Below, in pieces: positions 1-8,421 of a stretch of 64,000 nucleotides of DNA. The DNA is taken from contig NZ_NMZM01000004.1 in assembly GCF_002751875.1 (NCBI RefSeq), positions 310,001 through 374,000 on the forward strand. Direction: 5' to 3'. The notes under the pieces were generated by a model that searched no databases, was not told the DNA's origin, and worked only from the letters and a program-made list of their open reading frames with translations. The position numbers and the translations under genes were made by a program. Every line of letters starts with the position of its first letter. Position 1 is the first letter of the stretch. This DNA is from Oceaniglobus indicus. GTDB lineage: Bacteria > Pseudomonadota > Alphaproteobacteria > Rhodobacterales > Rhodobacteraceae.

Positions 1-48
1 AACGTCGTGTTGGATGATGAAGAGCAGATCACACTGATCGGCAACTGA
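1..48 (+). CDS. C-terminal tail of an unidentified protein (partial)
   Basis: The first 48 bases read as an open frame of 15 residues ending in DDEEQITLIGN and a TGA stop. The gene continues upstream of the window, so its family cannot be named. A strong inverted repeat follows 35 bases later, which is consistent with this being a genuine gene end. Nothing else can be said from so short a piece. Confidence 0.5.
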   Translation, partial: NVVLDDEEQITLIGN

Positions 49-83
49 TCGCGCGTTACGCCGCATTTCGATCTGATCACGAC

Positions 84-119
84 CTGGCCCCCACCGTCCG
101 ATACGACGGTGGGGGCCAG
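84..119. terminator. Perfect 15-bp hairpin between convergent genes
   Basis: CTGGCCCCCACCGTC at 84-98 is followed by a six-base loop and its exact reverse complement at 105-119. It lies between a plus-strand gene end (48) and a minus-strand gene end (316), so it could terminate both. There is no T-run on either side, so this is inferred from stem strength and position only. Confidence 0.6.
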
Positions 120-315
120 ATGTGTGGCGTGTCCTGTTTTTCGGTGATTGACGGATCGGTCCCTGCCCGGTGAGTCCGCTGACGCCGGCACCGGGACGGC
201 CGCCGCCAGCAGTCGCGTGAAAGAACCGGTGTCGCTGCTGCGCGACAACTTCCTGCAATGATCGCGTCGCGGCCGTGACCGATGCGATCGCCCGCCACCG
301 CCGGCTTGGCCCGCG

Positions 316-1365
316 TTATCTTGCGTCGATCATCATCGGCCCCGCAAGGATCAGCGCAACAAGGTCGGTCTGGCGGTTGGTGCCAGTTTTCTGGAACAGG
401 TTGCGCATGTGAAAGGCGATGGTGGTTTGCGAGATGCCAAGGTCGCGTGCCACGTCGGCCGGGCGTGCGCCCCCCGCAAGGGCGGCGGCAACGCGGGTTT
501 CTGTCGGCGTCAGGCCGAACAGGTCCGCCAACAAGGGTTCCGACACCCGCCTGTTGTGGGCGGGCGGCGACAGGAAAACGGCAACGCGGGGCGGCACCGC
601 GGGATTGTCGGGCGGGCGTGGCAAGGCACACACAAGGGCCGAAACGCTCAGCGTGTCGGTTGCGCGCTGCAACGTCACACCGATCACCCGTTCCGCGCCC
701 GTTGCCGCCGCCGCAGCCGCGTCGGCCACCGCACGCCGCAGCGCGCGATCACAGGTCGGCTCGGAGGCCGAGATGGTGTTGCGGTGCCAGGCGATGAACT
801 GGCCCTCGGCGGCCATGGCGCGCGCCGCGCGATTGGCGTGCAGCAGGCACAGGCGATCGTCCAGCAGCACGACACCCAGCGCGATCAGATCCAGCGCCTG
901 CGCGGCCCCGCCATCGGACAGATTGGTCAGGGCGTGGCGCAGATCGCGGATTTCGCCACCGTGATGCTGGCGGATCCGGTCGACCTGACGCAGGCGCGCG
1001 GCAACGGTGGCCAGCATCAGGTCGTAATCCACCGGTTTCACAAGGTAATCGTCGGCGCCCATCAGCTTGCCTTCGACCACATGGCGCGGCTCGGACAGCG
1101 CGGTGAGAAAGACGAAAGGCGTGGTGGCAAGATCGGGGCGCTTGTCGCGCAGGGTCTGCAACAGGCCATAGCCGTCGAGCCCCGGCATCGTGATGTCGCA
1201 AAGCACCATGTCGGGCGTTATTCCCGCCAGCAGGTTCAGTGCCTGACGACCGTCCGCGGCAACCGCCGTGCGATACCCGGCTTCGTGCAATTCATCGGCG
1301 ATGTCGGTCCGCAGCGCCGATTCGTCCTCGACCACCAGGATCAGGGGGGCTTCAGCAGGGGTCAT
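316..1365 (-). CDS. LuxR-type response regulator
   Basis: This 349-residue protein starts with a receiver domain (residues about 8-125) in which Asp57 in LCDITMP is the expected phosphoacceptor and the KP pair of YLVKPV is visible. A middle segment of roughly 130 residues resembles a PAS-like linker. The C-terminus (about 285-345) is a LuxR-type helix-turn-helix with LTPTETRVAAAL and ISQTTIAFHMRNLFQKTG. The start is the ATG at 1365 because it overlaps the kinase stop by ATGA, implying translational coupling. It is the output protein of the upstream kinase. DNA targets are unknown. An in-frame extension upstream lies inside the kinase gene and is not used. Confidence 0.88.
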   Translation of the reverse strand: MTPAEAPLILVVEDESALRTDIADELHEAGYRTAVAADGRQALNLLAGITPDMVLCDITMPGLDGYGLLQTLRDKRPDLATTPFVFLTALSEPRHVVEGKLMGADDYLVKPVDYDLMLATVAARLRQVDRIRQHHGGEIRDLRHALTNLSDGGAAQALDLIALGVVLLDDRLCLLHANRAARAMAAEGQFIAWHRNTISASEPTCDRALRRAVADAAAAAATGAERVIGVTLQRATDTLSVSALVCALPRPPDNPAVPPRVAVFLSPPAHNRRVSEPLLADLFGLTPTETRVAAALAGGARPADVARDLGISQTTIAFHMRNLFQKTGTNRQTDLVALILAGPMMIDAR

Positions 1366-3128
1366 GGCGTCGCCTCCGTGGGGCGCGGCAGCGACAGGCG
1401 GAAGGTCGTGGTGCCGTCGCCCGTCAAGAGCGCGATGTCGCCGCCCTGCATCCGCGCAAGGGTGCGGCCGATGAACAGGCCGACGCCGGTGCCGGGTTTG
1501 CCGACGCTGTTGGTGCCGCGAACGTTGCGCTCGAAGATGCGCGCGCGTTCGGCGTCGGCAATGCCCGGTCCGATATTGCTGATGTCGCAACGCAGGGTGT
1601 CGCCGTGGTCGCTCAGGGCCACCGTGATCGGCGATCCCGGCGCGCCGTAGGTCACGGCGTTGGCCACAAGGTTTTTCAGCACCTGTTCGGCATGTGCCGG
1701 ATCGCAGAGCGCGACCGTGTCGCCGCTGGTCGTGATTTCGATTTGGGCATCGGGTGCGGCGGCGCGCTGTTGTTCGCGGATATCGTGCAGCATGGCGGCC
1801 AGATCGCATCTTTCGCGGCGGGCGTCCATTTGCCCGGTCTCGATCCGGGCCGCGTCCAGCGTGCTGTCCACCAGCCGTGTCAGCCCGGCGATGGCGTCCC
1901 GGGCGCGGGCGGCGCGTTCGCCCACCTCGCGTGTGTCGGCACGGCCGGCGCGCCGGATCAGCCGTTGCAGCGCCGAATCCGCCACCGCCAGCGGCGTGCG
2001 GAACTGGTGCGAGATCATCGCGGCGAAGTTGCGATAGAGATCGGCGGCCGAGCGTTCGCGGCGCAGCGCATCGTCCAGTTTCCGGGTGCGTTCCGCCACC
2101 AGCTGTTCCAGCCGCGCGCGGTTTTCCGCGTCCTTGCGTTCGGCGGCGTGGCGGTCGCTTGCGTCATGCATGAAAGCGATGGCGCCCACGATGCCGGTTT
2201 CATCGCGCATCGGGAAAAGCCGCAGATCGACGTGCAGCGGTGTGTCGTCCTGGTTGCGGAACAGCGGCTGAAGCCGGAACCGGGCGTTTTCGCCTGCCAG
2301 CGCGCGGGCGATTCCGTCGCGAATGGCGGTGACGGCGAAGAACCCCGAAACCTCGTTAAGGGGGCGGCCCACCGCGTGTTCGGCCGGTCGCCCGACCATG
2401 TCGGCCATGGCGCCGTTCCAAAGGGTGCAGCGTCCGGTCCGGTCCACCGCCGCGATGCCTTCGCCGCTTGAGGCAATCAGAAGCCCCGAGAAGTCGCGGG
2501 CCTGGCGCAGCATCCGGTTGCGGTGCCGCGAATCGCGCAGGGCCACCACCAGTGTCGCCGCCAGGACACCGCCCGCGGCGAGGATCCCGATCAGTGCGAC
2601 GATGGTCGTCTGCAATTCGGCGCGATACGTCCCCAGTCGCGCGCCAAGGTCATCCCATTCCGCGATCATCGTCTTGTTGGCGGCCCGCGCGAAAAAGGGA
2701 GGGAAGGGGGCTAGTGCCGCGCGCAATTCGGCCAGCCGGCCGTCGCCCGGATCCTCCACCATCGGTGCGATCTCGGCCAATGTGTCGGTCAGCCGGTCCA
2801 GCTCCTTGCCCAGCCCGATGCGTTCGACGAAACGGCGCTGGGGACCGGCGTTCAGCAGCGCGACGCGGCTGCGCAGGATATCAAGGCGCAGGGCGATCTC
2901 TGCCGGCTCCGCCTCGCCAAGTTCGGCGCGCAGTGTCGTTTCGGTCACGCGCCGCGCGGCCGACGCGGCCTGGTGCATGACCCACAGCATGTTCTGTTCG
3001 GCATCGACCCGCATGTCGGATTCGACCCGCGTCATCCGCACCAGCGAAAACGCCAGCAACCCCGCGAAGATCACCACGGCAAGAAACGGCAGCACAAGCC
3101 GGATGGCGGGGCGGGGCAGGCGTGTCAT
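1362..3128 (-). CDS. Membrane-bound PAS sensor histidine kinase
   Basis: This 588-residue inner-membrane kinase has a transmembrane helix near residues 10-31, a periplasmic region of about 140 residues, and a second helix near 175-196. A PAS domain (about 210-325) leads through a coiled coil into a HisKA domain with the phosphorylated His374 in MISHQFRTPLA. The HATPase_c domain (about 480-585) has an N-box (NLVANAVTYG) and G-boxes (GPGIAD, GKPGTGVGLF). Both gene boundaries are ATGA overlaps, with the periplasmic molybdopterin-like protein upstream and the regulator downstream. The periplasmic region could contact the upstream-encoded protein; that is inference. The ligand is unknown. Confidence 0.9.
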   Translation of the reverse strand: MTRLPRPAIRLVLPFLAVVIFAGLLAFSLVRMTRVESDMRVDAEQNMLWVMHQAASAARRVTETTLRAELGEAEPAEIALRLDILRSRVALLNAGPQRRFVERIGLGKELDRLTDTLAEIAPMVEDPGDGRLAELRAALAPFPPFFARAANKTMIAEWDDLGARLGTYRAELQTTIVALIGILAAGGVLAATLVVALRDSRHRNRMLRQARDFSGLLIASSGEGIAAVDRTGRCTLWNGAMADMVGRPAEHAVGRPLNEVSGFFAVTAIRDGIARALAGENARFRLQPLFRNQDDTPLHVDLRLFPMRDETGIVGAIAFMHDASDRHAAERKDAENRARLEQLVAERTRKLDDALRRERSAADLYRNFAAMISHQFRTPLAVADSALQRLIRRAGRADTREVGERAARARDAIAGLTRLVDSTLDAARIETGQMDARRERCDLAAMLHDIREQQRAAAPDAQIEITTSGDTVALCDPAHAEQVLKNLVANAVTYGAPGSPITVALSDHGDTLRCDISNIGPGIADAERARIFERNVRGTNSVGKPGTGVGLFIGRTLARMQGGDIALLTGDGTTTFRLSLPRPTEATP

Positions 3129-3601
3129 CGGATATCAAGCCGCGCAAGCTGCCAGACCCACCGATAATCATAGCGGATATCCTGAAGGGCGGTGTGATCG
3201 TCCCGTGGATAGACGATCCAAAGCGGCCCCTTGTCGGCCCGGTCAAGCGGCGTTCCATCCATGGCATAGGCGACGATCACATCGTAGTCGCGGAAATCGG
3301 CGACCGGAATGTCCACCGCGTAATCGTTCAGCGCCGTGGCCGTGACGGTGTCTCCGTCCGCCTCGACCCCCGCCAGCAGATCGCGCATCAGAACGCCGGT
3401 GAACCGATGGATGCCGTCGGTCACCACCGTCGAGGTCTCGAGGGTGACACGGGGCAGATCGTGCAGGTCATCAAGATCGAACGCCACGGCGCCGCCTGTG
3501 ACGTTCCCGGTGATCCGCAGGATCGCGTCGCCGTCACCGGCCGCGCCATGGGGCGCCGTCAGAAGGATCACGGCCAGCCCTGCTGCCCATCTGTTCCGCA
3601 T
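3125..3601 (-). CDS. Secreted molybdopterin-binding-like (SUOX-fold) protein
   Basis: This small protein of 158 residues has a signal peptide (MRNRWAAGLAVILLTAPHGA) and a mature part resembling the oxidoreductase molybdopterin-binding fold (ITGNV..., RFTGVLMRDLL, ATALNDYAVDIP, KGPLWIVYP). The mature chain contains no cysteine, so the residue that ligates molybdenum in catalytic members is absent. The ATG at 3601 is chosen because AGGAGA lies about seven bases upstream; the longer in-frame start would put a non-signal sequence first. It is the first gene of an overlapping operon with a histidine kinase and regulator. A periplasmic sensing or accessory role is inferred from that context. Confidence 0.75.
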   Translation of the reverse strand: MRNRWAAGLAVILLTAPHGAAGDGDAILRITGNVTGGAVAFDLDDLHDLPRVTLETSTVVTDGIHRFTGVLMRDLLAGVEADGDTVTATALNDYAVDIPVADFRDYDVIVAYAMDGTPLDRADKGPLWIVYPRDDHTALQDIRYDYRWVWQLARLDIR

Positions 3602-3759
3602 GTCGGGTTCTCCTGATTGAGTCCGGGATGCCCGGCCCGGCTTACCTAAGCAGCAAACACCCCGGCTTTCAAATATCCGCCCGACCCCCTGCAAACGAAC
3701 GGGGCGCGGGGGCGCGTTCCGTGCGAAGGAAGGGCCGGACTACCAAGCCGGAGCCGAGG

Positions 3760-4143
3760 ATGCGCCAGAGCCGACAGTTTCAAACCGCAAGGGTCGCGCT
3801 TGCCGGAGGGGTTGCGGTGCTGTTGTTTCTGTCCGGTTGCGGCACACCGGAATATCGTGCCGAACGCACGCAGTGCGAAGCGGCGTGGATGCTGAAGATC
3901 CCGCCGGTCTATCGCCGCGAACCGGTCACGAAATACCGCAGCGAACGCCGCCCGACCGGCGAGACGAAATGCGAGGCCACAGGCACCACCACCCTGTGCC
4001 AGCCCGTCTTCGAGACGGTCTCGGTTCCCTATACGGCGCTCGAGACGGTCGATATCCGCAAGGCCCAGCGAGATCCGCAGATCCGGGCCTGCGCGGCGCG
4101 GGCCTGTTCGGCGAAATACGGCAACAGCAAATGCGAGGCTTGA
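3760..4143 (+). CDS. Small Cys-rich lipoprotein of unknown function
   Basis: This 127-residue protein begins with a lipoprotein signal peptide ending in the lipobox LSGC, so it should be lipid-anchored at its cysteine. The mature chain holds six further cysteines (in TQCEA, TKCEA, TLCQP, RACAA, RACSA and SKCEA), suggesting disulfides in the periplasm. No family is recognised. The ATG at 3760 puts the signal peptide at the N-terminus and has GGAGCCGAGG just upstream. It precedes a polytopic membrane protein by 53 bases and may be cotranscribed with it. Confidence 0.7.
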   Translation: MRQSRQFQTARVALAGGVAVLLFLSGCGTPEYRAERTQCEAAWMLKIPPVYRREPVTKYRSERRPTGETKCEATGTTTLCQPVFETVSVPYTALETVDIRKAQRDPQIRACAARACSAKYGNSKCEA

Positions 4144-4196
4144 TCATGGGCGTCGCTGCAGTTCGGGAACACCGAAATTTCAGAAAGTGATTTGCA

Positions 4197-5180
4197 ATGT
4201 GGGATTTCAGCATCGGCGGTGCGCTGGGGATGATGGGGCGAACGCTTCCATTCATTCTCATGCGCATCGCCGTTTATTTCGGCATCACCCTGGGTTACAT
4301 CCTGATCACCGGCGTGGGCGCCGGTGTCGGCTGGGGCATCGGTGGCTTCGGTGACGCCGATTTCCGTGCAACCACCACCATGTGGGGCGGGTTCGCGGGG
4401 TTCGGCATTTTCGGTGTCTTCATGTACTGGGCGCGCGAATACATCCTTTATATCGTCAAGGCCGGCCACATTGCTGTGCTGGTCGAACTGATCGACGGCA
4501 AACCGATGCCCCAGGGGCGCGGACAGATCAGCCATGCCACGACGGTGGTCAAACAGCGTTTACCCCAGGCCAGCGTCCTGTTCGTGATGGATCAGCTGAT
4601 CCGCGGCGTGATCCGGGCCATTTCCGGTTTAGTGCGCGGAATCCTGACGGTGCTGCCGATTCCGGGGGCACAGCCCCTGGCCGGCGTCGTGTCGGCGTTT
4701 CTGCGCGTCGCCGTCGGCTTCGTGGACGAGGTGATCCTGGCCCATGCGATCCGCACCCGCTCGGACAACGCGTGGGGCGCGGCGCGCGAGGCGCTGGTGC
4801 TTTACGGCCAGAACTGGAAGGTCATGCTGAAGAACGCGGCGTGGCTGGCGATCATCGTCTATGGCATCGGCTTTCTGGTGTTTCTGGTCATGCTCCCCCC
4901 CGCGGCGCTGGTGGTCTATCTGATGCCGGGGGCCTGGGCGGCGGGCGGCGTCGTCTTCGCGCTGCTGTTCGCCTGGAGCGTCAAGGCCGCGTTGCTCGAA
5001 CCCTTCGCCATTGCCTGCATGATGCAGGTCTTCTTTTCCACCATCGAAGGCCAGCGGCCCAACCCCGAATGGGATGCGCGGCTCGAGCAGATGTCGGGCA
5101 AGTTCCGCAAGCTGAAGGACCGCGCGCTGGGCGACGGCGCCGCGCCGCACCCCGGGGCCCAGGCGCCACGCCCCGCCTGA
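4197..5180 (+). CDS. Polytopic membrane protein of unknown function
   Basis: This 327-residue protein has several hydrophobic Gly-rich segments: near residues 15-50, 60-85, 120-170 (amphipathic), and a strong pair near 220-275. A hydrophilic Pro/Ala-rich tail (GAAPHPGAQAPRPA) ends the chain. I recognise no family with confidence. Its place after the Cys-rich lipoprotein and before the secreted VWA protein suggests a role in the envelope, but that rests on context alone. Confidence 0.7.
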   Translation: MWDFSIGGALGMMGRTLPFILMRIAVYFGITLGYILITGVGAGVGWGIGGFGDADFRATTTMWGGFAGFGIFGVFMYWAREYILYIVKAGHIAVLVELIDGKPMPQGRGQISHATTVVKQRLPQASVLFVMDQLIRGVIRAISGLVRGILTVLPIPGAQPLAGVVSAFLRVAVGFVDEVILAHAIRTRSDNAWGAAREALVLYGQNWKVMLKNAAWLAIIVYGIGFLVFLVMLPPAALVVYLMPGAWAAGGVVFALLFAWSVKAALLEPFAIACMMQVFFSTIEGQRPNPEWDARLEQMSGKFRKLKDRALGDGAAPHPGAQAPRPA

Positions 5181-5199
5181 GCAGGGCCACATGAGACCG

Positions 5200-5220
5200 G
5201 CGCGCCCCGTCTCGGCGCGC
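5200..5220. terminator. 7-bp GC hairpin after the membrane protein gene
   Basis: GCGCGCC at 5200-5206 pairs exactly with GGCGCGC at 5214-5220 around a seven-base loop, 20 bases after the upstream stop codon. No T-run follows, so a terminator role is uncertain. Confidence 0.3.
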
Positions 5221-5280
5221 ACACCATGAGACGATGTCACGCGGCGCGCGTGCCGGAACCGACATGAAAGGACGACGGAC

Positions 5281-7296
5281 ATGAGGATGATCACATCGGG
5301 ATTGACGGCTCTGGGCACACTTGCACTGGCCGCAGGTCTGGCCGGCACCGCGCCGGCCCGCGCCGCCGAGGACGTGGTGATCGTCTATGATGCGTCCGGG
5401 TCCATGTGGGGCCAGATCGATGGCACCTCCAAGATCGAAATCGCCCGCGACGTCATGGCCGACCTGGCCGACGGCTGGGACAGCGGGACCAACCTGGGGC
5501 TGGTGGCCTATGGTCACCGCCGGCAGGGCGATTGCACGGATATCGAAACGCTGGTTGCCCCCGGGCAGCTGGACAAGGCCGGGTTCATCGGCACCGTCAA
5601 CGCGATCAAGCCGGTCGGAAAGACGCCGATCTCGGCTGCCGTCCAGCACGCCGCCGACCTGCTGTCCTATCGCGATACGCCGGCCACGGTGGTGCTGATC
5701 TCGGACGGGGTCGAGACCTGCAATGCCGATCCCTGTGCCTTGTCGGCGCAGCTTGCCAAGCAGGGGATCGGGTTCACCGTCCATGTCGTCGGCTTCGATC
5801 TGAAGGATGACGCCCACGCCAGCCTGTCCTGCATCGCCGAAAACACCGGCGGCGTCTTCGTGCCCGCCGGCAACGCGGACGAGTTGCACGCGGCCCTGGA
5901 GCAGGTGCAGACAGCCATGGTGACGGAACCCGAGCCGGAGCCGGAGCCCGAACTGCCCCAGGTCACGCTGAGCGCCCCCGCCGAGGTCGTCACCGGCGCC
6001 GCGTTCGATTTCGGCTGGGACGGCACGATCAACGCCCAGGATTTCCTGACCATCGTCGCGGCCGACGCCGACGACAACAAGATCGGCGACCATGTGCGCG
6101 CCCGGGACAACACCACCGCCAGCCTGACCGCTCCCGGCACCCCCGGCCTTTACGAGCTGCGCTACGTGCTCGAGAACGGCCGCCGCACCCTTGCGCGCGC
6201 TGCCATCGAAGTGGTCGAGAGCGAGGTGACGGTCACCGCACCCGCCGAGGTCGTCACCGGCGCCGCGTTCGATTTCGGCTGGGACGGCACGATCAACGCC
6301 CAGGATTTCCTGACCATCGTCGCGGCCGACGCCGACGACAACAAGATCGGCGACCATGTGCGCGCCAGGGGCAACACGACCGGCAGCCTGACCGCCCCCG
6401 GCACCCCCGGTCTTTACGAGCTGCGCTACGTGCTCGAGAACGGCCGCCGCACGCTGGCCCGCGCCGTGATCGAGGTAGTCGAGAGCGAGGTGACGGTCAC
6501 CGCTCCCGCCGAGGTCGTCACCGGCGCCGCGTTCGATTTCGGCTGGGACGGCACGATCAACGCCCAGGACTTCTTGACCATCGTCGCGGCCGATGCCGAC
6601 GACAACAAGATCGGCGACCATGTGCGCGCCAGGGACACCACCACCGCCAGCCTGACCGCCCCCGGCACCCCCGGCCTTTACGAGCTGCGCTACGTGCTCG
6701 AGAACGGCCGCCGCACGCTGGCCCGCGCCGCGATCGAGGTGGTCGAGAGCGAGGTCGGAATCACCAGCCCCGGCACCGTGCGCGCGGGCGAGACGGTCGA
6801 TGTCACGTGGTCGTCGACGATCAACAGCAGTGATTTCATCACCATCGTTCCGGCGGGGACGGACGAAAGCCGGATAGAAACCCATATCCGCGCGGGCGAC
6901 GCCACCACGGGTCGCCTGACGGCACCCGACACGCCCGGTATCTATGAGATCCGCTATGTTCTAGAAAACGGACGCCGCACGCTGGCCAGTGCACCGCTCG
7001 AGGTGGTCGATGCGGACGCTCCGCTGGATCAGGGCGCCGCGCTGTCGGTGCCTGAGAGGGCTGCACCGGGCGCCACGATCACGGTGACCTGGACGGGCGG
7101 CAGCGACAGCGACGATCAGCGGTTGAGCATCGCACGCAAGGACCAGCCCGATTTCAGCTGGATATCGGTCCACAAGATCGGCGCGCAGACGTCGATGGAG
7201 CTGGCCCTGCCGGATGAGCCCGGCACCTACGAGGTCCGCTTTCTGGATATCACGGGGCGCGCAGTGCTTGGCCGTTCGGTGGTCGAGGTGGAATGA
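5281..7296 (+). CDS. Secreted VWA-domain protein with five tandem beta-sandwich-like repeats
   Basis: This 671-residue protein has a signal peptide (residues 1-28, ending APARA) and a von Willebrand factor A domain (about 31-215). The metal-ion site motif DASGS sits at 37-41. A short Glu/Pro hinge (EPEPEPEPE) leads into a C-terminal array of 88-residue units starting near residue 228. Units 1-3 are nearly identical, unit 4 is diverged, and unit 5 keeps only the framework (TYEVRF, VVEVE). Each unit ends in a pattern like YELRYVLENGRRTL, which suggests a beta-sandwich. It should act outside the cytoplasmic membrane, probably binding other envelope components. The stop overlaps the next gene by ATGA. 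Confidence 0.85.
   Translation: MRMITSGLTALGTLALAAGLAGTAPARAAEDVVIVYDASGSMWGQIDGTSKIEIARDVMADLADGWDSGTNLGLVAYGHRRQGDCTDIETLVAPGQLDKAGFIGTVNAIKPVGKTPISAAVQHAADLLSYRDTPATVVLISDGVETCNADPCALSAQLAKQGIGFTVHVVGFDLKDDAHASLSCIAENTGGVFVPAGNADELHAALEQVQTAMVTEPEPEPEPELPQVTLSAPAEVVTGAAFDFGWDGTINAQDFLTIVAADADDNKIGDHVRARDNTTASLTAPGTPGLYELRYVLENGRRTLARAAIEVVESEVTVTAPAEVVTGAAFDFGWDGTINAQDFLTIVAADADDNKIGDHVRARGNTTGSLTAPGTPGLYELRYVLENGRRTLARAVIEVVESEVTVTAPAEVVTGAAFDFGWDGTINAQDFLTIVAADADDNKIGDHVRARDTTTASLTAPGTPGLYELRYVLENGRRTLARAAIEVVESEVGITSPGTVRAGETVDVTWSSTINSSDFITIVPAGTDESRIETHIRAGDATTGRLTAPDTPGIYEIRYVLENGRRTLASAPLEVVDADAPLDQGAALSVPERAAPGATITVTWTGGSDSDDQRLSIARKDQPDFSWISVHKIGAQTSMELALPDEPGTYEVRFLDITGRAVLGRSVVEVE
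5962..7017 (+). repeat. 264-bp in-frame tandem repeats inside the VWA gene
   Basis: Units begin at 5962, 6226, 6490 and 6754, each exactly 264 bases (88 codons) apart. The first three differ by only scattered bases at DNA level, including synonymous sites; the fourth is clearly diverged. This indicates recent duplication or gene conversion among units 1-3. The exact multiple of three keeps the protein in frame, so copy number can vary without frameshift. Confidence 0.95.
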
Positions 7297-8063
7297 TGCG
7301 ATCCCTCATCGCCATGGCGGCTTGCCTCTGGGCGCTGGCGGCGCCCTCGGCACAGGCGGAAATCGATGGTCATGGGCCGGATGCCTGGCGGGTGACGGGT
7401 GTGGCGGGCGATGACGTGCTGAACATGCGGATGGGGCCGGGCACGAGATACCTGGTGATCGACAGCCTTGCGCCGACGGCCCGCGGGCTGGAACAGATCA
7501 CCTGTGTGCCGCTGCTGACCCCGATGATCCGTCACAAGCTGACCGATGCCCAGCGCGCCGACCTGCCACAACGCTGGTGCCTGATGCGAACCTCCGATTT
7601 CCGCAAGGCCGGCTGGGTCGCACAACGTTTCATCACCGAAGATACCGGCGCAGGTGCCGATGTCATGCCCGCGGTCCGGACCATCGGCGATCCGCTGATC
7701 GATGGCGCCGCCTTCGTGGTGCGCGCACTCTATGTCACGGCGGCACGCTCGCACGGCCCCGCCGACCACCCGTTCACCCCCGCAAACGGGGGGCAGTACT
7801 TCGTTGCCGATATCGTGCCGCATCTGTCGGGGCACGGCGACGACGTGCTGTATGGCGCGCAGGACTTTCAGGGCCGGATAACCCGCATCGCGCCCGACGG
7901 CGATCGCCCGATGATGCGCGGCATGATCACGATCCACGTGGATTTCGTGAATTTCGGCGCGAACGGGCGCGTAACCTATCGCCTGTGTGCCGACACGTCG
8001 CAACCCGGCGCGCCGCTGCGCATCTTTCGCATCGAACACGCTGACTGGACCTTTCCGGACTAA
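7293..8063 (+). CDS. Secreted SH3-like domain protein
   Basis: This 256-residue protein has a signal peptide ending APSAQA near residue 23. A bacterial SH3-like segment follows (VLNMRMGPGTRYLVIDSLAP, residues about 42-65, then GWVAQRF near 110). The second half (about 125-256) is not a fold I recognise; it has hydrophobic strands and a single late Cys. The gene starts with two consecutive ATG codons, the first overlapping the VWA stop, so translation is probably coupled to that gene. SH3-like domains of this type often bind peptidoglycan or protein partners. The coupling suggests the two products work together in the envelope. Confidence 0.75.
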   Translation: MMRSLIAMAACLWALAAPSAQAEIDGHGPDAWRVTGVAGDDVLNMRMGPGTRYLVIDSLAPTARGLEQITCVPLLTPMIRHKLTDAQRADLPQRWCLMRTSDFRKAGWVAQRFITEDTGAGADVMPAVRTIGDPLIDGAAFVVRALYVTAARSHGPADHPFTPANGGQYFVADIVPHLSGHGDDVLYGAQDFQGRITRIAPDGDRPMMRGMITIHVDFVNFGANGRVTYRLCADTSQPGAPLRIFRIEHADWTFPD

Positions 8064-8192
8064 GCGCGGCCGCCGCCGCATTGCCACGCTTCACGACCCT
8101 CACCCCCCACGCGCGCCGACGCCAACTCGGTATCGACCGTGACATACCCCCTGGCCGCAGACGGAAAAACACCTTGTGCCTCTCGCCCGGGC

Positions 8193-8224
8193 GCCGACTT
8201 GCCGTTACCGTCGGCTTTTTCTTG
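8193..8224 (+). terminator. Rho-independent terminator-like hairpin
   Basis: GCCGAC at 8193-8198 pairs with GTCGGC at 8210-8215 and is followed directly by TTTTTCTT. The stem is short but the T-run is good. It would end the VWA/SH3 transcript. Confidence 0.55.
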
Positions 8225-8236
8225 CCCGAAATACTC
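8216..8236 (-). repeat. Dispersed GAGTATTT motif, copy 1
   Basis: On the minus strand this reads GAGTATTT, then CGGGCAAG, then an A-run. It closely matches the copy at 10147-10167 and shares GAGTATTT with the copies at 50318 and 56197. The A-run coincides with the T-run of the plus-strand terminator. Confidence 0.6.
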
Positions 8237-8421
8237 GAAATACGGCGCTGCCACGGGCGCGACGATCCGCAGTCCACAGCCATGCCGGAAAAACTTCTCT
8301 TCACGCCACGGTGACGGCGCACCTTATCTGTTGGTCTTGGGCGCCATCCCCCCTATCTTTGCGCAGGAGGCATGCGACGAAACGGTCGCTTCCCTGACCC
8401 GAAATGTCGAAGGAGCATCAA

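Larger units (their letters stand above)
8064..8421. other. Intergenic stretch with terminator and dispersed motif
   Basis: These 358 bases contain no supported gene. They hold a hairpin with T-run (8193-8224), a minus-strand GAGTATTT motif (8216-8236), and the likely promoter region of the DegP-type protease gene. I do not see a convincing promoter pair. Confidence 0.6.

Noticed and set aside
4981-6885. A 634-codon minus-strand frame and three repeated 80-codon frames opposite the VWA gene
   Set aside because: They mirror the 264-bp repeats on the other strand and share no recognisable motif.
5962-7017. Tandem repeats considered as a CRISPR array
   Set aside because: The units are 264 bp, contiguous without spacers, and in frame within a protein.
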